Shown: positions 1-11,315 of the stretch, one piece after another
How positions within the stretch are numbered: the first letter of the stretch is position 1
Layout: each line of letters opens with the position of its first letter
Assembly: GCA_029891345.1 (NCBI GenBank)
Contig: CM056994.1
Coordinates: forward strand, 141,630,457 to 141,694,456
Source: Dryococelus australis
Lineage: Eukaryota > Arthropoda > Insecta > Phasmatodea > Phasmatidae
Direction: 5' to 3'
Length of the DNA: 64,000 nt
Notes under the pieces: model-generated
The model's input: the letters and a program-made list of their open reading frames with translations, nothing else
Told to the model about the DNA's origin: nothing
Database searches by the model: none
Made by a program: the position numbers and the translations under genes

Positions 1-251
1 CCATTCGTTGAACTTCAACTAGTTAGTAACTTCCGAAGTTCTATCTTAATATTGCTAAATTACTGTTCGCCTTTTTATATAAATTGCATGCTTACTTGTA
101 TATTTTCATTTTCTTGGAAATGACTTGAATTCACTAGAATACGAAATTGTTAATTTTTAATCTTGACAAAAATTACTGGCCGGTTGCCAAATATAGTTTT
201 TTTTTCTTTACGTACCGGGATATTAACCATATGAAAAATTTAATGATACAA

Positions 252-348
252 AAATTTGGGTCTGGCGGAGTTTAGAACTCACGCCCAAACGATACACATG
301 TGCAGCGAATGCTGCAACTTTACCACTGTTCCACCAGTTCACACGCCA
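252..348 (-). repeat. Degenerate tRNA-like SINE head
   Basis: Read on the minus strand, this stretch has an A-box-like segment (TGGAACAGTGGTAAAG) followed about 45 bases later by a B-box-like segment (GAGTTCTAAACTCC). The spacing suits an RNA polymerase III promoter of a tRNA-derived SINE. The stems of a functional tRNA are not kept and I see no tail or target duplication, so this is at most an old SINE head. It could also be chance. Confidence 0.3.
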
Positions 349-2415
349 GGCTATACGTGCATATACAGTATATTTTAATAGAGTAGGCAATGTTCTAACT
401 ATAACGGTTTTAAAACAGGAATTAAAAGTTACCATAGCCAATATTATTCGTCGTTTTCATATTTTAAATCTATTTGCCATAGTTTCACCCTCACAGATGC
501 ATAATCAAGATGGGAGAGTCCTTTTCGCTTTCGACATAAACACGATTCAAGTAGTAGCCACGGGAAGCGTCCTACGCTCCGAAAGGACGTGTCCAATTAC
601 CAAACCTGGTACGAAATCTTGCCGTACAAGGCAGGAAATGCCATGACGGGTGCCACACTAGCCCGTATACCGGCCACTATCGCGGACCTTGCACAAGATT
701 TTACGGAATCTGATATCATGTAATATCGCTTTTAGTCTTCATCAAAGGTATGGACTGTCAAAGCCCATTTCCTGCGTCCGATGGCACTATCACTGTAGTA
801 CTTTATTCCAACGTGGTAAAGCTCGTCCTCATACCACTGCCGTCTCAAGAGCGTGATTTGGATAGTACTATAGGTTACGGCCAGGCCTATCTCCTATTAA
901 AAATTTGTGGTACGCTATTGGCTGCTCTATTGCGACTCGACTCCTACCGCAGAGTCTGCAGAAAATGCGAGTGAATGTTCAAGACACGTGGGGTTGTTTA
1001 TAGCAGGACTTCATTAGGGACCTCTACAGTTCCATGCCACGACGTCTTACACAATGTGTTTGTAAACAAGGCAGCCAATTCCGAATGTATAGCACAATAA
1101 ATATTGCTCATATATTAGTGTGCATTTCTAATAATTCCTTATTACTGGCGGCTTTCGTCTTCCTTACCAATAGCATTGAGATCCGACACTGTCTTGTGCG
1201 TGCAAGTATTTTATTGACGATTAGTATATATATATATATGTTTTAAAATTTAGCGGTATAAATGTTTTGGAATCAAAATTGTTTTCCAACAAACGGTAAA
1301 TAATTCACTTTAATGATCCATTATAGAAATAACGTTGCTTTTAGCCAGATTTGTTACACTCGAGACAACACGCTTGTGTACTTCCCCTCAGCACATTGTC
1401 ATAACATTAAACCTTTGATTGTTTCGCAACATAGTTAAAACCAAAATTATTAAAGAAAAATTATATATGGCAATATGAAGTTGAAGCAGCAGATAAAATT
1501 TTTGTCAGAGAAAAATTTTAAACCATCACTGTTTTCAATAATAATTGAAAATACTAGTTTCAGAAAAATTTTTAATGCTAATAATGTTGAGCTTATTTGT
1601 ACCATATTTTAATATTTACGAAGGTTGATATTCAACTATGCTTTAATGAATGTTCGTATAGGTAATTTTGCTTTTTCAGTGAGAACATTACAGGGTTCAA
1701 TCAACTTTCAAGCAAGAACTTCTAGATTTTATTCTGGCAACGGTAAATATCAGCATTGTTCGAAGGAAGGATGCATATTCGTGTTTCCAAACGGTGGGAA
1801 TACAAGAACATGAATTTATTTTATTAAATAGGCCTGCATACTCAACAGCACAATAGAGACATAACAGGGACCAAAATAAAGAATCGCTCACATGTAAAGT
1901 GGAGTTCCAATAGCGTGCGACGTGGAGTTTACCCAAGACAAGGATGTGGCAAAGGTGCGGATATTGCCAATATTCGGTAGGTTTTCTCTGGGAAATATTT
2001 CCTCCCTTCCCCTGTCAGAGTCCATTGCTTCCAAAAGCGGGAAAGGACCGGCAGTTAGTGGTCATGTGGTATCGTGGCTGCTTCCCATTCGTTAGTTCGT
2101 GTGTTCGATCTGAGCCGGGTTCACAGTACGCGGATTTCCCACGTAGTTTCTCATCCCTTCTCTAGAGGTATGTTTGTGCACTACCGCAGTAAAGATATTT
2201 CTCAACTGCAAAATCAGATCATAGTAACTATGTGCATCAGAGGAAAATATAGTTATAATATTCAATATTGCATCGAAAATACTGAAGAACACCCTTAAAT
2301 TTACAGATCTAGTTTTCTGTTGGCAGCTTCGTCTGCATGAATTACACTAAAGAGCTAATTATTTTCTTTCCCAAAGGATATTTCTCTTTACCACATTCAT
2401 CAAGTGCTAGGCTTA
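349..2415. other. Intergenic stretch, no gene recognised
   Basis: Short ORFs on both strands (at most about 80 codons) show no family resemblance and overlap in several frames. Bases 530-1030 are richer in G+C than the surroundings and may be an old repeat or exon relic, but nothing in them is recognisable. A short TA run lies near 1226-1240. Confidence 0.5.
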
Positions 2416-2836
2416 CCAGTTGCTAGGTGAGTTTTCTCTGGAGCGTTCAACAAGAGCTGCCCATATGAGAAGCAGTTCTCCCTCGAATATCTCTACCTCT
2501 AGCGTTTGTCTCTGGACCTCACTTATAGTCGTAACGAAACGGACTTTGAGTGAGAATTGCAGCCTCTTAAATTTTGAAGGATGCTCGGATGTAGCATATG
2601 AATACTTGTAACTCCCGTGCTCATGGAGTACACATAGAAAAAATAATTTTTTCCAAGCACTTTATCTGGAGCCTGGTACTATAGCGGTGTTTTGGCGGAA
2701 ATATTAATGGAGCACCAACCTTAAGGATAGGTTTTTGTGGTTGTAGACCAGGAGAGAAGATGCTGTTGATGAACTCCACTGGGTAATGGACTTCATCATA
2801 AATTTTTATAATTGTTTCCACAAATTTGTAGTCCAT
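2416..2836 (-). pseudogene. Helitron/Pif1-type helicase, C-terminal remnant
   Basis: Two adjacent minus-strand pieces match the C-terminal end of the PIF1-like helicases carried by Helitron rolling-circle transposons. The first (2621-2836) contains VHYPVEFINSIFSPGLQP, then LKVGAP and STRLQIK, which correspond to the conserved YPxEFLNSL, LKVGAP and GTRLxI stretches. The second (2416-2583, another frame) contains KFKRLQFSLKVRF, then QRQTLEV and SPSN, corresponding to the FKRLQFP, GQTLEV and final SxVxSPSN region. At least one frameshift separates the pieces. The segment that should read as the SHGQLYVA motif is corrupted, and the key motif-VI arginine context is unreadable. No Rep/HUH domain, upstream helicase motifs or Helitron termini were found. 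It is a dead fragment. A host Pif1 origin is less likely, because this wording is typical of Helitron copies. Confidence 0.75.
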
Positions 2837-3768
2837 TCCTACACCTTCGAAAAATATTTAAGCAAACTACACGCTTATGATTTATCATATAGTAAACATT
2901 GCTCGTTTCTCGTTACATTTTATGACAAAATTTTTTTAACATATTTTTCGATACACTTTTAAAACCATTGGATAAAATGATTTTTGTGTGGTAATGGAAT
3001 TAATTCAAATAATGTTAAAAGTTATTTGATTAATTCCCAGGTTTTCCATTATGACAGTAATATTTGTAAAAAACAAATCAAATGTTGAAAAACAAAGAAG
3101 TAAAATATGACTTATACAACTGTACAGAATGTCGCAAAGAAAACAATAACGCGGAGTATTTTACTAACTGCACAATTTAAAAAACTCAGCCATTAAATTT
3201 CAGATCCTGCTCAGTTTAGACAATTTTGTCTTCAAATATAAGGAGAGCATTTATTTTTCTCGCAGTAATAAACGGATTTCCTTTGGAATTACAATTTTAT
3301 CGTTTTATGAGTTTTTGGAAAATTTGCTCGTTTAAAAGTTAGATACATGAAACCGATGCAATGAAGGGGACATATCGAAGACACGTTTCCTACTTTTCAC
3401 CTTCTTCAGAGATTGAAGTTAAAGAAATACAGAAATGTATTTTTGATTTTTGCTTGGGCAAAGTTTAGAAGCAAATAACATGACAATATTTAATCATTGA
3501 GATACTGAAGGATGCCTAGAAAATACGAGCCACCCACGATCCCAGGAGGTAAAGACACAGAATATACAGATACGAGTCCTCACAGTCCGAAAACCGAGAG
3601 CGCCTACAACCAGGCCAATCATCATGATCCTCGCCACCAGTGATCATGATCATACATAGAAACAAAGAAAAATTTCCACTAATTAAGATAAATTAAATAT
3701 CAAAATATCGATGTCTATATGCAACCAAGAATCTCTATCTAAACAAATATGTTATTATATATACCTAC
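2837..3768. other. AT-rich spacer
   Basis: I see no gene or recognisable element here. Two ATCATGATC-like mini-palindromes occur near 3620-3655. Confidence 0.5.
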
Positions 3769-5567
3769 GTAGCAAAGTTTTTTTGGGCCAACGCAGAAAT
3801 ATCATGCTGGCCTAGGTTAACCCCAAACTAATTTCACGGTGGTTGCCAAGTGAAATACAACATTGGCCCAACACAATGTTGTGGTTGTGTGCACACCTTT
3901 AAAATAAGCGTGTTTTTCATTGAAAAAGACATTCACACAACGATTTACCAACAAAAGATTTACCAACATATTCCTGCGTTGGTAATGTGTTGGTAAGATG
4001 TGTTATTGCATACACATAACAAACCATTAAACAACATGCTTCCAACATTGGTTACAAATGTATTAGTAAATTTTGCCCACTAACTAAAAATTAAAAATTA
4101 CTTTCTTGAACATACTTATGTTTATTACTTTTCACTTCATATCATGATACGGTAATTTCCTTCGAGGGTGTTGGATTCAAATTCGTGCAATGTGATTTAT
4201 CAACATATGTCTTATCCACTTCACTATTTCTCACGAAAGATGAAGCAGTGTGTGCGTAAAAAAACTATTATAGTCTGTGTTGTATTTTAGGCATATAACG
4301 GATTTAAGTTACATTGTACTACTCTGGAACTGAATTTACACCTACCAGTTATAACAGTACATTTTCCAACTAATAGCTAACACGATACCAAAACAGAGAG
4401 TTTATTTTAATAGTATCTGTACTTACCAATCAAAACAATTAAGAAAACATAATTTTTGTTTTAATTAGAAAATATTTATAATAACCTGTTTTGGCGTAAT
4501 ATCTGCAATGCAGTGTTTCACAATGTATAAAATATACCCATCACCAACTGTTATGTTTACAACATTTTCTATACGTTGGGAACAAAACAAAATGAGAGAA
4601 ATATATTTTTTTTTAATTTTCATATGCTGTAAAAACTATAATAATTTTTTTTTTAAATTTAAAACGGTAATTTTACATAAGTAAATTTATGATGTTTTTA
4701 CAATCCGACAAAAATTTACATACAGAAAGCAAACCAGTTTTCCAACAAGTAACGAACGCGTGACCAACGAAATCGAATTTTGATAAGATATGGTTTGCGT
4801 GTTAAAAATATAGCTTCAAAACAAACATACAAAATTATTGTTTTGTTTCATTACTAATACGGTAATTACAGTTGTTGACACAATGTTGGTCACACAAAGT
4901 TGGCCGACACGAAGTGCCGACAGTTTGTTTTTCAAGGAGTAACCATAAAATCATCAACGAAGTCAATTATAAATAAAACATGTTTTTGTTAATAAAATAT
5001 TTAAAACAATCCTACAAAATTATAATGTTGTTTCACCATAAACAGGGAAATTGCCGATGTCGGCATAATGTTCTTCACACAAAGTTGGTCTAACTTAAGA
5101 ATAAATAACAATTACCAAGCAACCGTAGTGTTACCAACACTGACACGCCATATAACCGAATAAACACATTTTAAAAATATCTCAGATAATAAAAATACGA
5201 CAAAGTATCATTGTTTCCATTCAAAAAATTATTCCATACGTTAACACAGAACGTTCGTCACCCACTGTTGGCCAAAAATATAAATACACACCTTATACCA
5301 ACAGTATCTTAGCCAAATTGAAAAAAGCCATCAGCCAAAAATTTGAAAATAAAAAAAAATTATTTTGCTGCAGGTTATGAAATTTTATGATTTATTAAGT
5401 GATATCATTTTCTTGATGGTGTTAAGTAATCTCTTAACATTTTTGTGGTAGCAAATTTTGTTGGAATTTGCCACTGGGCCAAAGTTTATTCAAAGTACGT
5501 GCTTCATTCCAACATAAAGCCAACCTTTCCAACCTAGTGCCAACGTTGGGCCATTGTAGTTTACTAC
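3769..5567. mobile_element. Non-autonomous DNA element built of GTTGGC/GCCAAC words
   Basis: The ends form an imperfect terminal inverted repeat. The left end reads GTAGCAAAG, then after a T run GGGCCAACG. The reverse complement of the right end reads GTAGTAAAC, then ATGGCCCAACG. Inside, words such as CCAACATTGG, GTTGGTC and GGCCAACA recur in both orientations, especially at 3780-4040, 4860-5110 and 5260-5560. No ORF of useful length lies inside, so any transposase would act in trans. I could not settle a target duplication, and the superfamily is not recognised. It has the architecture of a MITE-like element of about 1.8 kb. Confidence 0.5.
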
Positions 5568-8500
5568 TCGGGTAAGTTAACAATTAGCCAATATGGCCAT
5601 AACATTCTCGTATTCAAAGCAATCACAAAAATTCACAAGCAGCCAATATGGCTTAAAATATTGAGGCTTAAATAAGGTCAATCTCAAAAAAAATGCGTAA
5701 AGCCAACGAGTCTTCAATAATGTTACTTTACAAAAATGAAATGCGGCTTAAGTGATGGCACATTAAATATGTCAATCTCATTTTATACATACAGCCAATG
5801 AGGCAAGTGGAAAAGTTGGTACAATACGACAAACATTCTATATTTTGCGGCCAAGCCTTGATATAATATTAATTATGTAATATTCGGATCCTACAAGGCA
5901 AATTTACAAGTTTATTTTGTAGTTGAGTGAGTAACAGTCAACCAAAATATTGATGTAAACTTTGTTAGGTATATATTAAAGTGTGTCACCATGCCACACA
6001 TTCTGTAGGCTATTCACGTAAAAGATAGCACTTTTGAAAGTCCTCTTATTTTGAATATTATTTAATATACATGTTTTATTTTAATCTAAGACGTTAACTT
6101 AAATGTGCTGTGGAAAAACACACGGCGTTTGTTAATTACATAGCAATACTTATTTTAGAAGGTGGTTGAAGAATTAAAAAAATGGCTAAAAAGTAAATGT
6201 AACTAGGGGCCTCAAAAGTGCTTATTTTGCCGTGAACAGCCTCTATGTTCCGTAGTGATATATGATTTACCCTCGTCTGCCTCGCAGACTTCGCAGACTC
6301 ATAATAGTTTACATAGGGCGCTATAACAATGATAAAATTTCGGTTATTACTTGCGCTCTCAAAATTACATTTCACTAAATTACAATTTCCTTTAGCTGCC
6401 TAATAGAAGTGCCATGCCCTAAGGTTACATTTAAAATCAGTTATTACTACTATATTTAAAAAGTTGTATCTGATGGGCATGTATTAAGCTACTTTCTCTT
6501 GAAATCTGCCATTTTCAAGGATCGGGAGCGTTGTTTTTACCGGTCGAAGGCGGGCCCCGTCTTATATACATATGTTATCCCGTGGCATAACAATCCACAA
6601 CTCTCTGCACGAGATCAGGCCTTAATATTATCGCACATGCGCTGATACACATTCCGCTTGGTTACTCGTAATTTCCTTGGAACACACTGCTAATGACGTA
6701 ATCGGCCACAGTCAGTTGCAGTCAGCCATAACGTTACACAGCCACAGAGAGGTCATGACAGTATATAATTCTGCTGACGAAAAACTGACTAGGATAGGGC
6801 GGTCAGCATCCCTGCTTACACCAAGCTTCGTAAAATGGACGTTGGAGGTGCAACACCATCGCGATGTCATCAACAATCAGGTTAAAACATACATTCATTA
6901 ATTTTGCACCTGTTTGTATTTTCTTCACAGGTGGATGAAAGCGCTATGTTTTAACATACAAATTATCACAAGGTGCGTTGGTAGGGAAAATTCGATTGTG
7001 GTGAGACGGGAAACCTGCGTTATACTTCTTATATGATTTCACCATATTTTTGGTTTGCAATTTTGAAAAATGCTGAAATATCCCATTTTTTTAGGTGCGT
7101 ATATATCCAATCATTTTAAGTAAAACGCATAGCGATATTTAATTGGTTTAATGAGAATTTATGGGTGCTAAAAATTTATTTTAATTTATTTTCAAACCCA
7201 TCGGGTTGAACTGAAAAGCAATCCACACGAAGTTAATTTTATGTATTTATATTAGTAATCTTTTTAAGCTAAGAGCATGACGATATATCATCGAGTTAAA
7301 GGGCCATTTAAGAGCTATGGAAAACAAATTTTTCCCCATTTCACGCTCTAAGGGTTCGAATTACGTGAAATTATTTCTTAGTGGGGGCCTGCTCCCAGAG
7401 GGGAAGGAATCCCCAAATTTTCATATTTTGGATCTATAAGTTTGGTGTGTACGTTTATGACTGAGTCAGTCAGTCGTAAGTTTTAATTAATCCATAGATA
7501 TTTAATATGGAATCTTCTCGCCTTTAGCTTTTTTTTTTTTGTTCGCAATAGGTTTCTTAGAGTGCGCAACTAACTGCAGAAGAGCATACAATAAACCATC
7601 TTCGTTTACGTTAAACGAGATACCAATCCCACTAAAACCTCGTTGCCAACGATGGATGACTCGTCTTCAGAGCGACGTCAAGTTGATGAATAGTCTTCTG
7701 GTTTGTGTAAGTTAGGACATTCGTGACGATCAACACTTTTTCTTTGTTCAAATCCCAGGCAGTCAATAATTTCAGGGCCCTAAAGGAAGAGCAGGGTCCT
7801 CCTAGGAGGTGCACAGAACCTTCGGCAGTCTCTGCGGATGTGGACGTCTCCTACCCTCCATATTTGGTGTCGCTGACTGACGGCTTGGGTGAAGTGGCAA
7901 CCCTGTGACCTGAACTGCAGCCGGCAGGATGGGATGAGGACACCTGTCGAGATAACCTGCATCTGCTCCAGCCCTTGAAACTTCCTCCTTTTACTGTCTG
8001 GCGCACAGGATATTCAAATTTTTCCTTTCTCTGAAGTTTCACTTCAAGATAAGTCTTTGCTCAAAACCCAGTAACTTCCAATGGTAAATGATTATCTTGG
8101 GACGGTAAGGTCCTAGATTTAAAACCCGCTTAGCAACAACTGTTTGTTTTCTAGATAAATAAAATACTTCACGTCACACTCCGTTTACACTGTAAAACAG
8201 AAACGATTTAGAATCAAAACTAAAACATTTCTCGGTGAAAATGCTATGCTTAGGTACAGATATCAGGCCACAAGTAAACACATTTACGCATATAATATTC
8301 AGTAAATGGTGGTTGCTTACATGTAAGATCTTAATAATTTCTCGCCACTGCTACGCAAAACTACCCAATCTATTACTAATTGATTGAAAAAAAATATATA
8401 TATTTTATTTTATTTTTTTGCTGCTAACATTTTTGGACATTTATCTATGCGTAATTTCAGTTTTCTGTTTTGTATAAGTAACATAGGTTATATGCATAAA

Positions 8501-9846
8501 AATTCCCATGTATAATTCAAAATAATACTCAGATCGGAAGTATTTAAGAGCTCTTGAAGTTAGTAAATGATCCGGGTTCAAATATGCCTCCATAATGATA
8601 ATTCAATTTTTAAAAATATAATTTTATACACAGTGAAAATCCCACTTAGCGAAAAGTGAACACTTTTGTATAACCTATATTTTAAATCTGGAGTATCAGG
8701 CAAACGATAAAATTAATTGAGGGGTGTCGTGAAATCATGGATAGTGGTGTGGAAATTACAAAAAATTAAAAGACCCGTTATTTTATAAATAGCTGTGGAG
8801 ATTTTTTAAAGCACTTTCCCGTAAAATGGGAAAAATTTTTGCCGACATAAAGCTTACCATGTACGTAATATTCGATGAATATTTTCACTGTACAATATCA
8901 AAATACTCCTCTGGAAATATTTTACAGTGTTTCGGATAAATAAACCGGAGAGTTATAATTTTAAATGACCCTACGGAGTGTGCCGTGACATTATATGATG
9001 TGAAGATAATCTCCAGGCTTGCGTCTCGACAGTATACTTGACCCCGGCTAAACGGCCGATCATATTTTTGTCGCTTGCTAACAAACTTAAACCATTCCCT
9101 TACCACCAGATTGAAAACATACCTCAACGTCTAAAGACAGTGAGATTTTTTTATCGTTTTTTTAATTACTGGTGTCAATTATAACACTTTACACTAATAG
9201 TACGTCCACATATGGAGTTAACCTTAATTTACAAATGTTTCTTAAGATAGAATTAACACAATTTTAAAAACATCTGATAAACAGAATCCTGTGTAGCAGT
9301 AGTTTCGTACGTATTTTCTTAAACTACTGTATCTTAAAATTCTAATAAAAATTATTTTTTCTACGCGTAGATACGGATATGCATTAAGGAATGTTTTACA
9401 TTTAGTACCTGCACTGATGACAATTAGAACACATCAAATATTTTAGGACAGTAGCTGAATTTAGTTTTCGTTTCGTGGCAGTTGGTTGGTAATATCGTCA
9501 CGAAATATGTTTGCGTTGTGGCGAAGGACTTTTAGCTATGTATATTGAATGTGTTGCGTCGCTTGAATTTAACGGATGTACAGAGGAATCGTGAGATAAT
9601 TATTGGTGGATAGCTTTGCTTAGAGAGGGAAAGACTCTTGTTGGAGTTCATTTGTAGGAAGTTTTCGTCAGGAACGGCGAAAAATTTAGCAAACCTTTGC
9701 GATTAAAATCTTATTATAATACATATTTCATTCATTTGCTAAAGTCCCTTCAGTAAAATATTTCCAAAGTGACAAAAATTCACGAATAATCTGTCATCAC
9801 TTCTTTAGTCTGCAGTTTATTCCTTAGCAGTTGTTCGAGTAACTAA
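5568..9846. other. Long AT-rich stretch without recognisable genes
   Basis: ORFs here are short and overlap in opposite frames, for example around 7630-8040, where four ORFs share the same bases. AGCCAATATGG-like words recur at 5595-5660. Bases 7620-8040 are slightly GC-richer and may be an old retroelement piece, but I cannot name a family. A possible SINE head at 8535-8590 is listed separately. Confidence 0.45.
8535..8590 (+). repeat. Possible SINE B-box region
   Basis: CCGGGTTCAAATATGCC (8573-8589) resembles the T-arm/B-box of a tRNA. A weak A-box-like stretch lies about 40 bases upstream. No stems, tail or flanking repeats are visible. Confidence 0.22.
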
Positions 9847-10329
9847 TTACGTAGGGAAATGTTCCGTAATGCTCAACGGGATCCGGTATAGGATGGCAGG
9901 AATCGGTCGCCGCTATGGTATTACGTCACTGTACTCTATCTTGGACCCATACGACGTTATGACCTTGACCTTGACATTTGACCATTGATATTGACCACAG
10001 TGACCTCTGATCCAACAAATTAAAAAAGTTACAAAATATACCAAAAATATATAATTTATATTATTAATAAATGTATAAAACGAATTATTAAATATTTAAA
10101 ATGTATTATTATAAGTTATTTAAAATTATGAAAAAAAAACTTAACTTTCCAAAGGTCACATCTCTCACACACCAATTCCTCAATCTGGGTAGGTGACTGC
10201 CATATTGGTAGGTGACCGTCATCTTGGTAGGCGACCTCCATTTTGGCAATCGCCATTTTTTTCGAAGGCTGCTCTCTTGGTAGGCGTCTACCAATTTGGT
10301 AAGCGTCTACCATCTTGCTAGATATCACA

Positions 10330-10935
10330 TATGCGCCATATTAGATGCAGATGAACCCGACCATGGTTCCATGATATTTAATGACATTTAAAACGAAACC
10401 TCGAGAAAAAATACATTTAAGTCAACAAGCATAATACGTAAGAGACTACTACCACCATATGAGACACCAGACTACATCGACCTTGACCCCATGAACTTGA
10501 ATGACATTGAAATGAAAAACTCGAGAAAAATACAGAAAAGTCAACAAGCATAATATGTTACCGAATACTACCACCATATAAGATGCAGACTACCTTGACC
10601 TTGACCTCATGATCCTGAATGACTTTAAAATCAAAAATTCTAGAAAAGGTATATAAAAGACAGCAGGCATAATATTTGACAGACTACTACTGCCATATTA
10701 TATGCAGAGTACTTCGATACTAACCCTAAGACCTTGAATGTCCTTGAAAACAATAACATTTGATCAAAATATCCAAAAATGTCGACAAGCATAATATTTT
10801 ACTGACTACTAACACCATATTAGATGCAGACTACCTTGACCTTGACCCCATGACCTTGAATGACCTAGAAAACAAGACCTCTAGAAAATATCTATGCAGA
10901 GCTAGCCGAGATAATCCACTTTTTAGGCCAGCTGC
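10330..10935 (+). repeat. 119-bp tandem repeat, five copies (FB1 left)
   Basis: The landmark CCATATTAGATGCAGA or a close variant recurs near 10334, 10453, 10571, 10690 and 10812, a period of about 119 bases. Each unit continues with TACCTTGACC, CATGACCTTGAATGAC, CTCGAGAAAA and AAGCATAATA. The same unit occurs inverted in the right arm (about 31000-31500) and in both arms of FB2 and FB3. It has no coding potential. The CATGACCTTGAATGAC part contains extended nuclear-receptor half-sites. Confidence 0.8.
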
Positions 10936-11224
10936 TGTCAAACTAAACCTCTGAAGTTATCTCACGACTGCTATACAAATATACAAGACCTTAAGCATCA
11001 TATTGACTTTAAAGCAATCGTACTGCACAATTAATACACTGCGCAGACACCAATACACCCAATCACTTAGCTGCTACATGATTGCAGCTGACCAATGACA
11101 TGCAGGCAGTGAAACATTACATATGGGAGTCAGCCTCTGACTCCAAAATGACCCATGCATGAATCATTATGACTTCAAAATGACACCTACAAGACCCTAA
11201 TAACCCATTTACCTTTAACCCATT

Positions 11225-11315
11225 GATCCATGGAGCAGGTGGAGCAAGCGGAGCAGGTGGAGCAAGTGGCCAGGTGGGACAAGTGGAGTTGGTGGGGCAA
11301 GTAGAGCAGGTGCAG
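11225..11315 (+). repeat. GGAGCAGGT-type minisatellite
   Basis: Units such as GGAGCAGGT, GGAGCAAGT and GGGACAAGT repeat with a 9-12 base period. The mirror image (CTCCACCTGCTCC) lies at about 30500-30615, and a related run lies at 58262-58360 in FB3. Confidence 0.75.

Larger units (their letters stand above)
9847..11315 (+). repeat. FB1 left outer arm
   Basis: From outside in, the arm holds: the TAGGGAAATG terminus; GATCCGG/ATAGGATGG; a TTACGTCAC motif; a TGACCTTGA cluster (9960-9974); an A/T-rich stretch (10015-10140); an array of words like TTGGTAGGCGACC and CCATCTTGG (10185-10320); the tandem repeat of about 119 bp; a TGACTCCAAAATGACCC region (11120-11225); and a GGAGCAGGT minisatellite. 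The order is the mirror image of 30517-31969. The arm breaks off at 11315 against the start of the T-rich macro-repeat. Confidence 0.75.
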
